A stretch of DNA of 62,746 bases, from NCBI GenBank assembly GCA_003164955.1, contig PLRW01000247.1, positions 1 through 62,746 of the forward strand, given 5' to 3'. The translations under genes were made by a program, and so were the position numbers. The first letter of the stretch is position 1, and the number at the start of each line of letters is the position of its first letter. The notes under the pieces were generated by a model. The model was given only the letters and a program-made list of their open reading frames with translations. It ran no database searches and was not told the DNA's origin. Shown here piece by piece: positions 27,251 to 36,741 of the stretch. This stretch comes from Actinomycetota bacterium (GTDB lineage: Bacteria; Actinomycetota; Actinomycetes; Streptosporangiales; Streptosporangiaceae).

Positions 27251-27712
27251 CTATCTTCCGCCGATGTCTTCGGACCAGACGGCGGGGTAGCGCTGCTGGA
27301 ACTCTTCCATGGCGGCCATGCAGCGCTCGTCGTTGAGGAGGACGACCTCGACGCCGCGGGCGGCGAGGTAGGGAAGGTCGCCGGGGAAGGTGGTGGCCTC
27401 GCCGACGACGACGCGGGGAATCTGGAACAGCAGGATCGCCCCGGTGCACATCGGGCAGGGCGACAGCGTGGTGTACATGGTGGTGCTCGCGTACGTCGCG
27501 CGGCGGCCGGCGTTACGGAGGGCGGAGATCTCCCCGTGCGCGACGGGATCGCCGCGCTGCACCCGCTCGTTGTGCCCGGCCGCGATAACCTGGCTGCCCT
27601 CGGCGAGCACGGCGCCGACCGGGACGCCGCCGTCGGCCAGACTGGCCCGGGCCTGGGCGAGGGCCAGGTCCATCATCCCGGTATCGACTGCGTTAGCCTG
27701 CGCGGATCCCAT
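27251..27712 (-). CDS. Nucleoside/cytosine deaminase family protein
   Basis: This 153-residue cytoplasmic zinc enzyme belongs to the cytidine/deoxycytidylate deaminase superfamily. The zinc site is HGEI (residue about 59-62, with catalytic Glu) and PCPMC (about 86-90). The length and the sequence TLSPCPMCTGAIL resemble yeast-type cytosine deaminase and guanine deaminase rather than tRNA-specific TadA. It converges on the secreted-protein gene and diverges from the next membrane-protein gene by about 50 bases. It could salvage cytosine or another purine/pyrimidine base; it is not part of the cox system by any visible signal. Confidence 0.85.
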   Translation of the reverse strand: MGSAQANAVDTGMMDLALAQARASLADGGVPVGAVLAEGSQVIAAGHNERVQRGDPVAHGEISALRNAGRRATYASTTMYTTLSPCPMCTGAILLFQIPRVVVGEATTFPGDLPYLAARGVEVVLLNDERCMAAMEEFQQRYPAVWSEDIGGR

Positions 27713-27765
27713 GGCCGGTAACGCTATCCCGCAGGCCGGTAAAGTCGGAAGCGTTGGGAGGACCC

Positions 27766-28335
27766 GTGGATATAGCGGCCATGCTGATCTGGATCGTCAC
27801 GGCGGCGGCGGGCGTGTCCCTCCTGGCCGCACGGCGGCCGGCCCGTAGCTCGGCGGAGCCCGCGCCCGCCCCGGCCGAGGGGGTGCCCGCTAACGCGGGC
27901 GCGCCCGCGCAGGGCCAGGCTGGCGCGTCCACCCAGGGCCAGACGCCCGCGTCCACCCAGGGCCAGGCGGGCGTGCCGCCCGAGGCTGCGGCGGCTTACG
28001 CGGCGGGAGCGAAAGTCCCGCCGATCACCCGCAGCCGGGTCACGACCCAGCCCGGCGAGCATCCCCTGCTCGAGTTCATGCACCCGGCGCTCGGGATCGT
28101 GGGCCTGGGCTGCTGGATCGCGTTCGTGTTCACCCGCTTCCGCGGGTTCGCGTGGGTCGCGCTCGGGGTGATCGTGGTGACGATCGCCGCGGGAGTGACC
28201 TGGTACCTGATCAACGCGCGGGCCGGTGAAGCCGGCGGACGTTACCCGGCCCGGCGTCTCCTGGTTCACGGCTCGGGCGCCGCCGTCACGTTCGTTCTGG
28301 CCATCGTGACCTTGCTGGCCCTTGCGCACGGCTGA
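27766..28335 (+). CDS. Four-helix membrane protein with Ala/Gln/Gly-rich linker
   Basis: This 189-residue protein has one N-terminal helix (about 3-22), a low-complexity linker (25-78) containing STQGQ-type repeats, then three helices (about 98-118, 124-143 and 163-185). GTG 27766 follows GGGAGG by four bases and is preferred to the in-frame TTG 12 bases earlier. A conserved HPLLEFMHPALGIVGLGCW segment introduces the second helix and resembles the start of small heme-free membrane proteins with paired His, but no family was recognised. It ends inside the first unit of a 31-bp tandem repeat. Confidence 0.65.
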   Translation: MDIAAMLIWIVTAAAGVSLLAARRPARSSAEPAPAPAEGVPANAGAPAQGQAGASTQGQTPASTQGQAGVPPEAAAAYAAGAKVPPITRSRVTTQPGEHPLLEFMHPALGIVGLGCWIAFVFTRFRGFAWVALGVIVVTIAAGVTWYLINARAGEAGGRYPARRLLVHGSGAAVTFVLAIVTLLALAHG

Positions 28336-28440
28336 TCCCAGGCCCGCGGCCCCCGGCCACGGCTGATCCCAGGCCCGCGGCCCCCGGCCACGGCTGATCC
28401 CAGGCCCGTGGCCCCCGGCCACGGCTGATCCCAAGCCGTC
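28327..28440 (+). repeat. 31-bp tandem repeat, three and a half copies
   Basis: Units starting CACGGCTGATCCCAGGCCC occur at 28327, 28358, 28389 and 28420 with a period of 31 bases; the last is partial. The stop codon of the preceding membrane protein (28333-28335) is inside the first unit, so the gene end has been copied downstream. The repeats end about 35 bases before the locus B regulatory dyad. Confidence 0.8.
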
Positions 28441-28474
28441 TCACCTGCGGTTATACGTCGCACTCAGGTCCGGT

Positions 28475-28488
28475 TAAGCGAGTGCTTA
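28475..28488. promoter_or_regulatory. LysR-type dyad TAAGC-GAGT-GCTTA ahead of CO dehydrogenase locus B
   Basis: This perfect inverted repeat has the same half-sites and spacing as the one beside the LysR gene (25043-25056). The extended form TTAAGC-N4-GCTTATTCG also matches. It lies 93 bases before the first gene of the locus B operon and is probably bound by the same regulator. Confidence 0.65.
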
Positions 28489-28539
28489 TTCGTGTGTTGC
28501 GGGTCACGTCCGCTGAGCACATGATGTGCGGACGCGAAT

Positions 28540-28560
28540 ACGGCGCGGGGATCGCGCCGT
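28540..28560 (+). promoter_or_regulatory. Leader hairpin before the locus B operon
   Basis: ACGGCGCG (28540-28547) and CGCGCCGT (28553-28560) form a perfect stem with loop GGGAT, ending ten bases before the ribosome site of the first gene (GGAG at 28571-28574). A second dyad, CGTCC ... GCACA-TGA-TGTGC-GGACG, occupies 28507-28534. They could modulate elongation or mRNA stability. Confidence 0.4.
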
Positions 28561-28580
28561 CCTTAATTCAGGAGTACGCG

Positions 28581-28967
28581 ATGCGGATCGAGTCCAGCGG
28601 GCACAGTCGTGGCAATCCCCGCCTGTATGAGCTGGTCGAGGGAGCACCGAAGACGGGCAAGAGCCCCACCGTGTGGGCGTGGCCCGAGCTGATGGACTTC
28701 CTGAAGATCGCGGGCCAGCCGGTGCCGGGGCCGTGGCCGCCGCACCAGGAGCCGCGGCCGGATCCGGAAGAAGACTCGCTGCCGGTCGCCGTGGCCGAGC
28801 CGCCCGAGCCACCCGGGGAGACCGGGCCGCCGGCGAAGACCGGGGCGGCGGCGAAGACCGGGGCGGCGGCGCGGCACGACGTTCCGACGCCGCATGACCA
28901 GACGCCGCCGCAGCTGGGCCAGACGCCAATACAGCACACGCCAGTACAGCGCAGCGACCGGCACTGA
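28581..28967 (+). CDS. Small Pro/Ala-rich protein leading the locus B operon
   Basis: This 128-residue hydrophilic protein starts at an ATG seven bases after AGGAG. The first 50 residues look folded (MRIESSGHSRGNPRLYELVE ... PTVWAWPELMDFLKIAGQPVPGPW), and the rest is a Pro/Glu/Ala/Thr-rich tail with two copies of AKTGAA. No family was recognised. It lies 38 bases before coxM (B) in the same direction, behind the shared dyad, so it should be co-transcribed with CO dehydrogenase. A role in the cox system is inference from position only. Confidence 0.6.
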   Translation: MRIESSGHSRGNPRLYELVEGAPKTGKSPTVWAWPELMDFLKIAGQPVPGPWPPHQEPRPDPEEDSLPVAVAEPPEPPGETGPPAKTGAAAKTGAAARHDVPTPHDQTPPQLGQTPIQHTPVQRSDRH

Positions 28968-29005
28968 CGTTACGTTCCACGTCCAACGAAGGGCAGGAGC
29001 CCGGC

Positions 29006-29881
29006 ATGTATCCGTCTCGGTTCCGCTACGAGGCTGCACGTTCCCTCGATCAGGCGGTCCGGCTGCTGCGCGACGGCGGCGACGAGGCCAAGGTCCTGGC
29101 CGGCGGCCAGAGCCTGATCCCGATGATGAAGCTCCGCTTCGCCTCGCCTGAGCTGCTCGTCGACATCAACAACATCCCCGGCCTGGACTACCACCACGCC
29201 GATCCCGACGGCAGCATTCACGTCGGGGCCCTGTGCCGGCACGCCGACCTGGAGCACTCCGGCCTGCTGCAGAGCCGTCAGCCGACGATGGCCGCGGCCG
29301 CCCCGCTGATCGCCGACCCCCTCGTCCGCAATCGCGGCACGCTGGTCGGCTCGCTGTGCCACGCCGACCCCCAGGGCGACTGGGCGTCAGTGGTGCTCGC
29401 GCTGGGCGGCTCGATCGTGGCGCACGGCCCGGACGGCCGCCGCACGATCCCGGCCGCGGACTTCGTGCTCGGCCCGTTCGAGAACGCGCTCGCGCACGAC
29501 GAGATCGCGGTCGAGGCGATCATCCCGGCGCCACGGGGCGCACCGGCCGGCGGCTACCTGAAGCTGGAACGACGGGTCGGCGACTTCGCCACCGCCGGCG
29601 TGGCCGTGGCCATCGAGACCGACGGCGCGATGGTCACGCGGGCCGGGATCGCGCTCACCGGCGTGGGCGGATCGACGATCAAGGCCACCGCGGCCGAAGC
29701 GGCCCTGACCGGACGGCCGCTGACCGCCGAGACCATCGCCGAGGCCGGCCGGCTCGCCGCGGAGGCGGCACAGCCCAAGTCCGACCATCGCGGCAGCGCG
29801 ACGTACAAGCGGCACATCGTGCGCACCTTCGTGGTCCGCATCCTCGGCCGCATCGAGGGGACACAGGAAAGGGCCGCCTGA
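29006..29881 (+). CDS. coxM: CO dehydrogenase medium FAD-binding subunit, locus B
   Basis: This 291-residue flavoprotein is the second CoxM in the window. Its FAD motifs read AGGQSLIP (32-39) and TLVGSL (112-117), compared with AGGHS and TIGGS in locus A, so the His of the first motif and a Gly of the second are changed. Length and end (SATYKRHI) are normal. The ATG follows AGGAG by eight bases (GGCAGGAGCCCGGCATG). One base separates its stop codon (29879-29881) from the coxS start. Confidence 0.92.
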   Translation: MYPSRFRYEAARSLDQAVRLLRDGGDEAKVLAGGQSLIPMMKLRFASPELLVDINNIPGLDYHHADPDGSIHVGALCRHADLEHSGLLQSRQPTMAAAAPLIADPLVRNRGTLVGSLCHADPQGDWASVVLALGGSIVAHGPDGRRTIPAADFVLGPFENALAHDEIAVEAIIPAPRGAPAGGYLKLERRVGDFATAGVAVAIETDGAMVTRAGIALTGVGGSTIKATAAEAALTGRPLTAETIAEAGRLAAEAAQPKSDHRGSATYKRHIVRTFVVRILGRIEGTQERAA

Positions 29882-29882
29882 C

Positions 29883-30413
29883 ATGACGATCATCTACGAG
29901 GAGACCGGCGCAGAGGGCGGCCCGGAGATCCCCCAGCAGCGCGTGACGATCAGGGTCAACGGCCGGAAGGTCATCGCCGAGGTCGAGCCGCGGCTGCTGC
30001 TGGCCCACCTGCTCCGGCACGGCATGGGGCTGACCGGCACGCACACCGGGTGCGACACCACCAACTGCGGCGCCTGCACGGTGCTCGTCGACGGGCGCGC
30101 GGTGAAGTCGTGCACGATGTTCGCGGTCCAGGCCGAGGGGCGCGAAGTGACCACCGTCGAAGGGCTGGCCACGCAGAGCGAACTGCACCCGCTGCAGGAG
30201 GGCTTCAAGGAGGAGCACGGGCTGCAGTGCGGGTTCTGCACCCCCGGCATGATGATGGCCGCCAAGGCCCTGCTGGACCGCAACCCCGACCCCACCGAGG
30301 AAGACATCCGCTGGGGCCTGTCCGGCAACCTGTGCCGCTGCACCGGCTACCAGAACATCGTGAAGTCGGTGCTCTGGGCCGCCGAAAAACTGCGGTCCCA
30401 GTCCGCAGGCTGA
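29883..30413 (+). CDS. coxS: CO dehydrogenase small iron-sulfur subunit, locus B
   Basis: This 176-residue protein carries both [2Fe-2S] clusters: C57, C62, C65 and C77 in [10 protein letters not shown] ... C, and C116, C119, C151 and C153 in CGFC ... CRC. It has an N-terminal extension of about 12 residues compared with locus A. It transfers electrons between CoxL and CoxM. It lies between coxM and coxL in the canonical order, 26 bases before coxL. Confidence 0.93.
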   Translation: MTIIYEETGAEGGPEIPQQRVTIRVNGRKVIAEVEPRLLLAHLLRHGMGLTGTHTGCDTTNCGACTVLVDGRAVKSCTMFAVQAEGREVTTVEGLATQSELHPLQEGFKEEHGLQCGFCTPGMMMAAKALLDRNPDPTEEDIRWGLSGNLCRCTGYQNIVKSVLWAAEKLRSQSAG

Positions 30414-30439
30414 ACCAGACCTGAGAAGGGAGCCAGGCC

Positions 30440-32830
<2,391 letters not shown>

Positions 32831-32844
32831 GGAGGGGATGCGTC

Positions 32845-33825
32845 ATGGACGGCTGGGGATTCCTTGAGCAGGGCGCGGAGCTGGCCCGGCGCGGTGAGCC
32901 GTTCGCGCTCGCGACCGTGGTCTGGCGGCAGGGGCCATCCTCGGGCAAGGAAAGCTGCCGCGCGATCATCACCGCCTCCGGCCAGCTGGACGGCTGGATC
33001 GGCGGCGCCTGCGCGGAGCCGGTGGTGATCCGGCAGGCCCGCGAGGTGATCGCCGAAGGCGTGCCGCGGCTGCTGCTGCTCGGGACCGCCGAGCAGTTCG
33101 GCGGCCCGCTGCCCGAGGGCATGGACTTCGTGCCCATCTCCTGCCAGAGCGAAGGCGCACTGGAGGTGTACATCGAACCGATCCAGCCGGCCCCGCACCT
33201 CGTGGTGGTCGGCCACTCACCGATGGCCCGCACCCTGGCCGACCTGTCCCGGGCGCTGGGCTGGCGTACCGACCTGGTCGCGGGCCAGGACTTCACCGCC
33301 GCTAACGCGAGCGAGCGGTCGATCGTGGTGGTGGCCACTCAGGGCCATCACGACGAGGAGGCCATCACGGCCGCGATCGCGGCCCGCCCGGCCTACGTCG
33401 GCCTGGTCGGCTCGGCCCGGCGCGGCGCGGCCGTGCTCGGCTACCTCGCCGAACGCGGCGTGCCGCAGGATGAGCTGGACAAGGTGCGGGTCCCGGCGGG
33501 CCTGGACCTGGGCCACACGACGCACCAGGAGATCGCGGTCGCCATCCTCGCCGAGCTCGTCCAGTTGCGCGCGTCGGGCGCGCTCACGGCAGGCCCGGGC
33601 CGCACGGCCGGCGTCCACGGCCCGGACGCGCTGCCCACGGGGGCGGCCGCTCCCTCCGGAGCCGAGGACGCCGTCGATCCCGTGTGCGGGATGACCGTCA
33701 CCGCCGGGCCGTCCGCCTACCCGCTCACTTACGCGGGCACCGGTTACTACTTCTGCTGCGCCGGCTGCCGCCGTGCGTTCGAGCAGGACCCCGTGGCCTA
33801 CCTCGGAAAAGAGACCCGATGCTGA
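32845..33825 (+). CDS. XdhC/CoxF-family maturation factor fused to a YHS metal-binding domain
   Basis: This 326-residue cytoplasmic protein combines an XdhC_CoxI domain (about 10-115; SSGKESCRAIITASGQLDGWIGGAC), a Rossmann-type XdhC C-terminal domain (about 118-245; LVVVGHSPMARTLADL and VGLVGSARRGAAV) and a YHS domain (about 278-322; DPVCGMTV ... YYFCCAGC with C281, C304, C305 and C308). XdhC proteins bind the molybdenum cofactor and help its sulfuration or insertion; YHS domains bind metals such as copper. The fusion suggests delivery of Mo cofactor and copper for the Mo-Cu centre, which is inference. ATG 32845 follows GGAGGGG. Its end overlaps coxG by seven bases. Confidence 0.88.
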   Translation: MDGWGFLEQGAELARRGEPFALATVVWRQGPSSGKESCRAIITASGQLDGWIGGACAEPVVIRQAREVIAEGVPRLLLLGTAEQFGGPLPEGMDFVPISCQSEGALEVYIEPIQPAPHLVVVGHSPMARTLADLSRALGWRTDLVAGQDFTAANASERSIVVVATQGHHDEEAITAAIAARPAYVGLVGSARRGAAVLGYLAERGVPQDELDKVRVPAGLDLGHTTHQEIAVAILAELVQLRASGALTAGPGRTAGVHGPDALPTGAAAPSGAEDAVDPVCGMTVTAGPSAYPLTYAGTGYYFCCAGCRRAFEQDPVAYLGKETRC

Positions 33826-34409
33826 TCACGAACGAGTTCGAGGTCGCTGCGCCGATCGACAAGGTGTGGCGGTTCTTCGACGACATTCCGCACGTAGCCG
33901 CCTGCCTGCCCGGCACCGAACTGACCGACGACCTCGGCGACGAGAAGTACAAGGGGCGGGTCAGCATCCGGATGGGCCCGGTCCGGATGCGCTTCGCGGG
34001 GACGGCGGACATCGCCGAACGGGACAACGAAGCCAAGCGCATCGTGGTGAACGCCGCCGGGGCCGACGAGAAGGGCCGGGGCCAGGCCGCGATGACCGTC
34101 ACGGCCAGCCTGACCCGCTCCCGCGCCGGCACCAAGGTCGGCGTGTCCCAGGACCTGCAGATCTCCGGCGCGGCCGCGCAGTACGGCCGCGGCATGATCT
34201 CCGACGTCACTTCGGTCCTGATGCGCGATTTCGCCACCAACCTGCAAGACGGGATCGCCCGGCTGGACCGCGGCGAATCGCTGGACACCGGGGCGCCCGC
34301 GGCGGCCGAGGCGAGCGGGCTCATGGTGGCCCTGCAGGCCCTGCGGATGGTGCTGCGCCGGGTCTTCCGCCGGTTCTTCGTGCCCTACCAGGCGCCCAAC
34401 CCGAGCTGA
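33819..34409 (+). CDS. coxG: CoxG, SRPBCC-fold CO dehydrogenase electron-transfer/membrane-recruitment protein
   Basis: This 196-residue protein has a START/SRPBCC fold (about 1-145; NEFEVAAPIDKVWRFFDDIPHVAACLPGTE is the family hallmark). A C-terminal extension (about 150-196) ends in an amphipathic basic segment (LRMVLRRVFRRFF) that could bind the membrane. In known systems CoxG links CO dehydrogenase to the membrane quinone pool, and the mycobacterial protein has been shown to bind menaquinone. No CoxG is encoded in locus A, so this copy may serve both enzymes. It is directly followed by the array of five small membrane proteins. Confidence 0.9.
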   Translation: MLITNEFEVAAPIDKVWRFFDDIPHVAACLPGTELTDDLGDEKYKGRVSIRMGPVRMRFAGTADIAERDNEAKRIVVNAAGADEKGRGQAAMTVTASLTRSRAGTKVGVSQDLQISGAAAQYGRGMISDVTSVLMRDFATNLQDGIARLDRGESLDTGAPAAAEASGLMVALQALRMVLRRVFRRFFVPYQAPNPS

Positions 34410-34421
34410 GGAGAACGAGCC

Positions 34422-34676
34422 ATGGTCTTGTGGTGGATCGGCAGCATCGTCCTGCTGGTGGTGGTCCTGCCGGTGGTTATCGCGCTGCTCAACCGGGTGC
34501 TGGCGGCGCTGGAGCGGATCCGGGGCGCCAGCGACGAGATCCTCGGCGGCGGTGTCGCCCTGATCGGCGAGCTGGACGGCGTCCCGGAGGCACTGGCCAC
34601 GACGGACAGCACCATCAAGGCGGTGGCCGTCGGCGCGGTGCGCTACGCCGGCCCCGTCAGCAAACTTCTCGGCTGA
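34422..34676 (+). CDS. Small single-pass membrane protein 1 of five
   Basis: This 84-residue protein starts at an ATG eight bases after GAGGAG. It has one N-terminal helix (about 3-25, very Val/Leu-rich) followed by an amphipathic segment LLNRVLAALERIRGASDEILGGG and a GVPEALATTDSTIKAV stretch. It resembles the next gene product over LLxRV ... LGG ... GVP ... STIKAV, so the two are tandem paralogues. It lies 12 bases after coxG. Function unknown; position suggests membrane attachment or electron transfer for CO dehydrogenase. Confidence 0.75.
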   Translation: MVLWWIGSIVLLVVVLPVVIALLNRVLAALERIRGASDEILGGGVALIGELDGVPEALATTDSTIKAVAVGAVRYAGPVSKLLG

Positions 34677-34743
34677 GCCGATTCGGCGTACCGAGCGGGC
34701 TCGGTCACCGAGCAGGCTCGGCGGACAGAAAGGAGAGCGCGTC

Positions 34744-34971
34744 ATGCCGGCTGTCGCCTGGTTCACCATCGTCGTTGCCGCGCTGATCGTCGGGATTACC
34801 GCGGTGGGCCTGCTGCGGGTCATCTTCCATCTACGGGCCACACGCGCGACGCTCGGCCAGGTCCTCGGCGGCGTCACCGTGGTCGCGCAGCAGACCAGCG
34901 GCGTCCCGGACGTGGTGGCGTCGGTGAACACGAGCCTGAAACCGGTCCGCGACTTCTGCGAGACGGTGTGA
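34744..34971 (+). CDS. Small single-pass membrane protein 2 of five
   Basis: This 75-residue protein has a helix at about 5-28 and a tail HLRATRATLGQVLGGVTVVAQ followed by SGVPDVVASVNTSLKPVRDF. Those blocks match protein 1 (LGG, GVP, T-S-K-V). A clear GGAGAG ribosome site precedes the ATG. It contains a single cysteine near the end (FCETV), which the first copy lacks. Same direction and spacing as its neighbours, so probably one transcript with coxG. Confidence 0.72.
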   Translation: MPAVAWFTIVVAALIVGITAVGLLRVIFHLRATRATLGQVLGGVTVVAQQTSGVPDVVASVNTSLKPVRDFCETV

Positions 34972-34999
34972 GGGGGATGACGGTGAGAGGGATGACGTC

Positions 35000-35245
35000 A
35001 TGAGCTACACCGGCTGGTGGATCGGTTACGGGATCGGCATCCTGGTGGTCCTGGTCGTCGTCGCGCTGGTGACGCCGATCCTGCTGCTGGCCCGATCGAT
35101 CGGCAAGGCCGCGCCGCTGATCAACGACCAGCTCGCCGCGGCCGCGCGGAATACCGCGCCGCTGAAGGACCTGAACACCACCATCGAGCACGCCACGCTC
35201 ATCATCGCCGGGCTGAAGCGCGGCCGGGAAAGGCTGGGAGGCTAG
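35000..35245 (+). CDS. Small single-pass membrane protein 3 of five
   Basis: This 81-residue protein has a long Val/Leu-rich helix (about 7-30) and a hydrophilic tail (LARSIGKAAPLINDQLAAAARNTAPLKDLNTTIEHATLIIAGLKRG) likely to form an amphipathic or coiled helix facing the cytoplasm. No catalytic residue or cysteine is present. It ends two bases before the next ATG, which indicates translational coupling. Confidence 0.72.
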   Translation: MSYTGWWIGYGIGILVVLVVVALVTPILLLARSIGKAAPLINDQLAAAARNTAPLKDLNTTIEHATLIIAGLKRGRERLGG

Positions 35246-35247
35246 GC

Positions 35248-35544
35248 ATGCAACCGCACGTGCTAGCGCTGTCTTCCGGGCAGCACACCGCGTGGACGAT
35301 CGGGCTCATCGTCGGCTTCGTCGTGATCCTGGCCGTCGTCGCCCTGCTCAGCCTGCTCATCTACCTGGTGAAGATCATTGACCGCCGGGTCGTCGAGGTG
35401 CGGGACACGCTGACGACCGCGGCCGCGAACACCGAGGCCACCTCGCTGCTCCCGGTGGTCGCGGGCGGCGTCGAGGCGGTCCTCGCCGAGGGCCTGCAGC
35501 ACCATTTGTTCCTCGGCCGGGTGCTCGGGAAGGTGAAGTCATGA
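35248..35544 (+). CDS. Small single-pass membrane protein 4 of five
   Basis: This 98-residue protein has a helix at about 17-42 and a tail containing VKIIDRRVVEVRDTLTTAAANTEATSLLPVVAGGVEAVLAEGLQ-type sequence, which fits the ARNTAPL segment of protein 3 at AANTEAT. An HH pair (QHHLFLG) near residue 83 is a possible metal or quinone ligand, but this is speculative. The start follows GGGAGGC and the end overlaps the next gene by four bases. Confidence 0.72.
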   Translation: MQPHVLALSSGQHTAWTIGLIVGFVVILAVVALLSLLIYLVKIIDRRVVEVRDTLTTAAANTEATSLLPVVAGGVEAVLAEGLQHHLFLGRVLGKVKS

Positions 35545-35900
35545 CCACGCTGGTCGTCCTGACCGTGCTGGAGATCGTGCTGCTGATCGCCGGGCTCGCG
35601 GTCTACCTGTACTGGGCCGGCACCCTGCTCAACCGGATCGCCGCCAACCTCGAGCAGTGCGGCGAGCTGGTCGCCGCGATCGTGGAGCACGCCAAGCTGA
35701 TCGGGCCCAATGTCGAGCACATCAACCAGACCGGCGGCGTGGTCGCGGGCGCGCTGCCGCTGCTGTACGGGATGGGCGAGGAGATCGTGGCCGGGGCCAC
35801 CTGGACCCCGCAGGAAGAAAACCGCGAGCCCGCCCGGCCCGCGTCCGGCCGCCGCCGCTCGCGCATGCACGACGCGGTCGGCTTCGCCCCGCCCCGCTAA
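35541..35900 (+). CDS. Small single-pass membrane protein 5 of five
   Basis: This 119-residue protein has one helix (about 3-27) followed by LLNRIAANLEQCGELVAAIVEHAKLIGPNVEHINQTGG, a segment that resembles the LLNRVLAALERI part of protein 1. The C-terminal 35 residues are basic and Pro/Arg-rich. It overlaps protein 4 by four bases and is the last gene of the plus-strand cox operon; a strong two-way terminator follows at 35938-35971. Confidence 0.72.
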   Translation: MTTLVVLTVLEIVLLIAGLAVYLYWAGTLLNRIAANLEQCGELVAAIVEHAKLIGPNVEHINQTGGVVAGALPLLYGMGEEIVAGATWTPQEENREPARPASGRRRSRMHDAVGFAPPR

Positions 35901-35937
35901 CGCCCTGGCCCCGCCCCGGCCCGCCCGCACGACCGGG

Positions 35938-35971
35938 CGACCCCCCGCCCTTGACACCGGGCGGGGGGTCG
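35938..35971. terminator. Two-way terminator between the facing halves of locus B
   Basis: CGACCCCCCGCCC (35938-35950) and GGGCGGGGGGTCG (35959-35971) are perfect 13-base arms with an eight-base loop. It separates the plus-strand operon ending at 35900 from the minus-strand operon ending at 35976. Confidence 0.85.
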
Positions 35972-35975
35972 TTCC

Positions 35976-36419
35976 TCAACCGGGCGGAGGATCGTCGGGG
36001 CCGCGGGAGGTCAGCGGGCCGGTCCCCGTCCCCGAGTACTCGCCGATCCAGTGGTCCTTCCAGGCCTGGTCGTACTGCTGGGTGTTACAGCGCGGACGGT
36101 AGATCGCGGTCAGCTCGCGGGCGATCTGCTCCCGGTGTGCCCGGCCACCGCCCGGTACCTCGTAGGTGCAGATATAGACCTTCCAGCGGGAGCCCGCACG
36201 CTGCACCCAGCACGGCGACCGGGGATGCTTGAACGGGAAGCGCTCGGCGCTGAGGTCGTCGCCGTGGCCGATGTAGATCACCGCGTACCGTTCCGGCTTG
36301 GTCTCCGGGTCGGGCTTGTACGCGATCGCATAGACGGCCGGCACGCTCGGCGGCGTCCACCCGGCCAGCAGCCGCGGGCCCTCGAACGGGTAGCCGGCCA
36401 GCGAGCCCAGCCGGATCAC
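35976..36419 (-). CDS. GIY-YIG-like domain protein
   Basis: This 147-residue protein has an N-terminal VPAVYAIAY strand and, after a short loop, AVIYIGHGDDLSAER (about 46-60), matching the two strands and following Arg of GIY-YIG nucleases. The remaining catalytic residues are not obvious, so it may be a non-nuclease relative. The middle contains SPCWVQRAGSRWKVYICTYEVPGG. It is the last gene of the minus-strand operon that includes coxE and coxD of locus B, 34 bases after the previous gene. A function in the cox system is not evident. Confidence 0.55.
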   Translation of the reverse strand: MIRLGSLAGYPFEGPRLLAGWTPPSVPAVYAIAYKPDPETKPERYAVIYIGHGDDLSAERFPFKHPRSPCWVQRAGSRWKVYICTYEVPGGGRAHREQIARELTAIYRPRCNTQQYDQAWKDHWIGEYSGTGTGPLTSRGPDDPPPG

Positions 36420-36453
36420 CGGAGCCTGCCCGCCGGGATGACCGCGGGCGGCC

Positions 36454-36732
36454 TCACAGTTCCTCGTCTTCTTCTTCGCTGATCGCCTCGACCCGGACCA
36501 CGGGATAGACGGGCAGTCGCGCCCGCGTGACCGCCTGGCCGAACTCCGCGGTGGCCTTCCGTATCGCCTCGTCGCGGTCCTCGGCCTCGACGATCAGCTG
36601 GGCGCCGTACCGGCTGCTCCCGATGCCGGTCGCGATGCCGGAACTGGCCGCGACGGCGTCGGCGAGCTCCACGATCTCCTCGTGCTCCAGCACCCGGTCA
36701 CCCTCGGCCTCGATGCCCACACTCCACTTCAC
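36454..36732 (-). CDS. Small conserved-looking acidic protein after coxE (B)
   Basis: This 92-residue cytoplasmic protein (MKWSVGIEAEGDRVLEHEEI ... ATGIGSSRYGAQLIVEAEDRDEAIRKATAEFGQAV ... EEEDEEL) has alternating beta-alpha-beta patterning that suggests a ferredoxin-like fold and an acidic C-terminus. The GTG start follows a GGAGCG site and lies nine bases after the coxE stop, so it is part of the coxD-coxE transcript. No family was recognised. Confidence 0.6.
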   Translation of the reverse strand: MKWSVGIEAEGDRVLEHEEIVELADAVAASSGIATGIGSSRYGAQLIVEAEDRDEAIRKATAEFGQAVTRARLPVYPVVRVEAISEEEDEEL

Positions 36733-36741
36733 CGGACGCTC

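Noticed and set aside
28327..28440. CRISPR or direct-repeat array
   Set aside because: Units are head-to-tail with a period of 31 bases and no unique spacers, and no cas genes are present.
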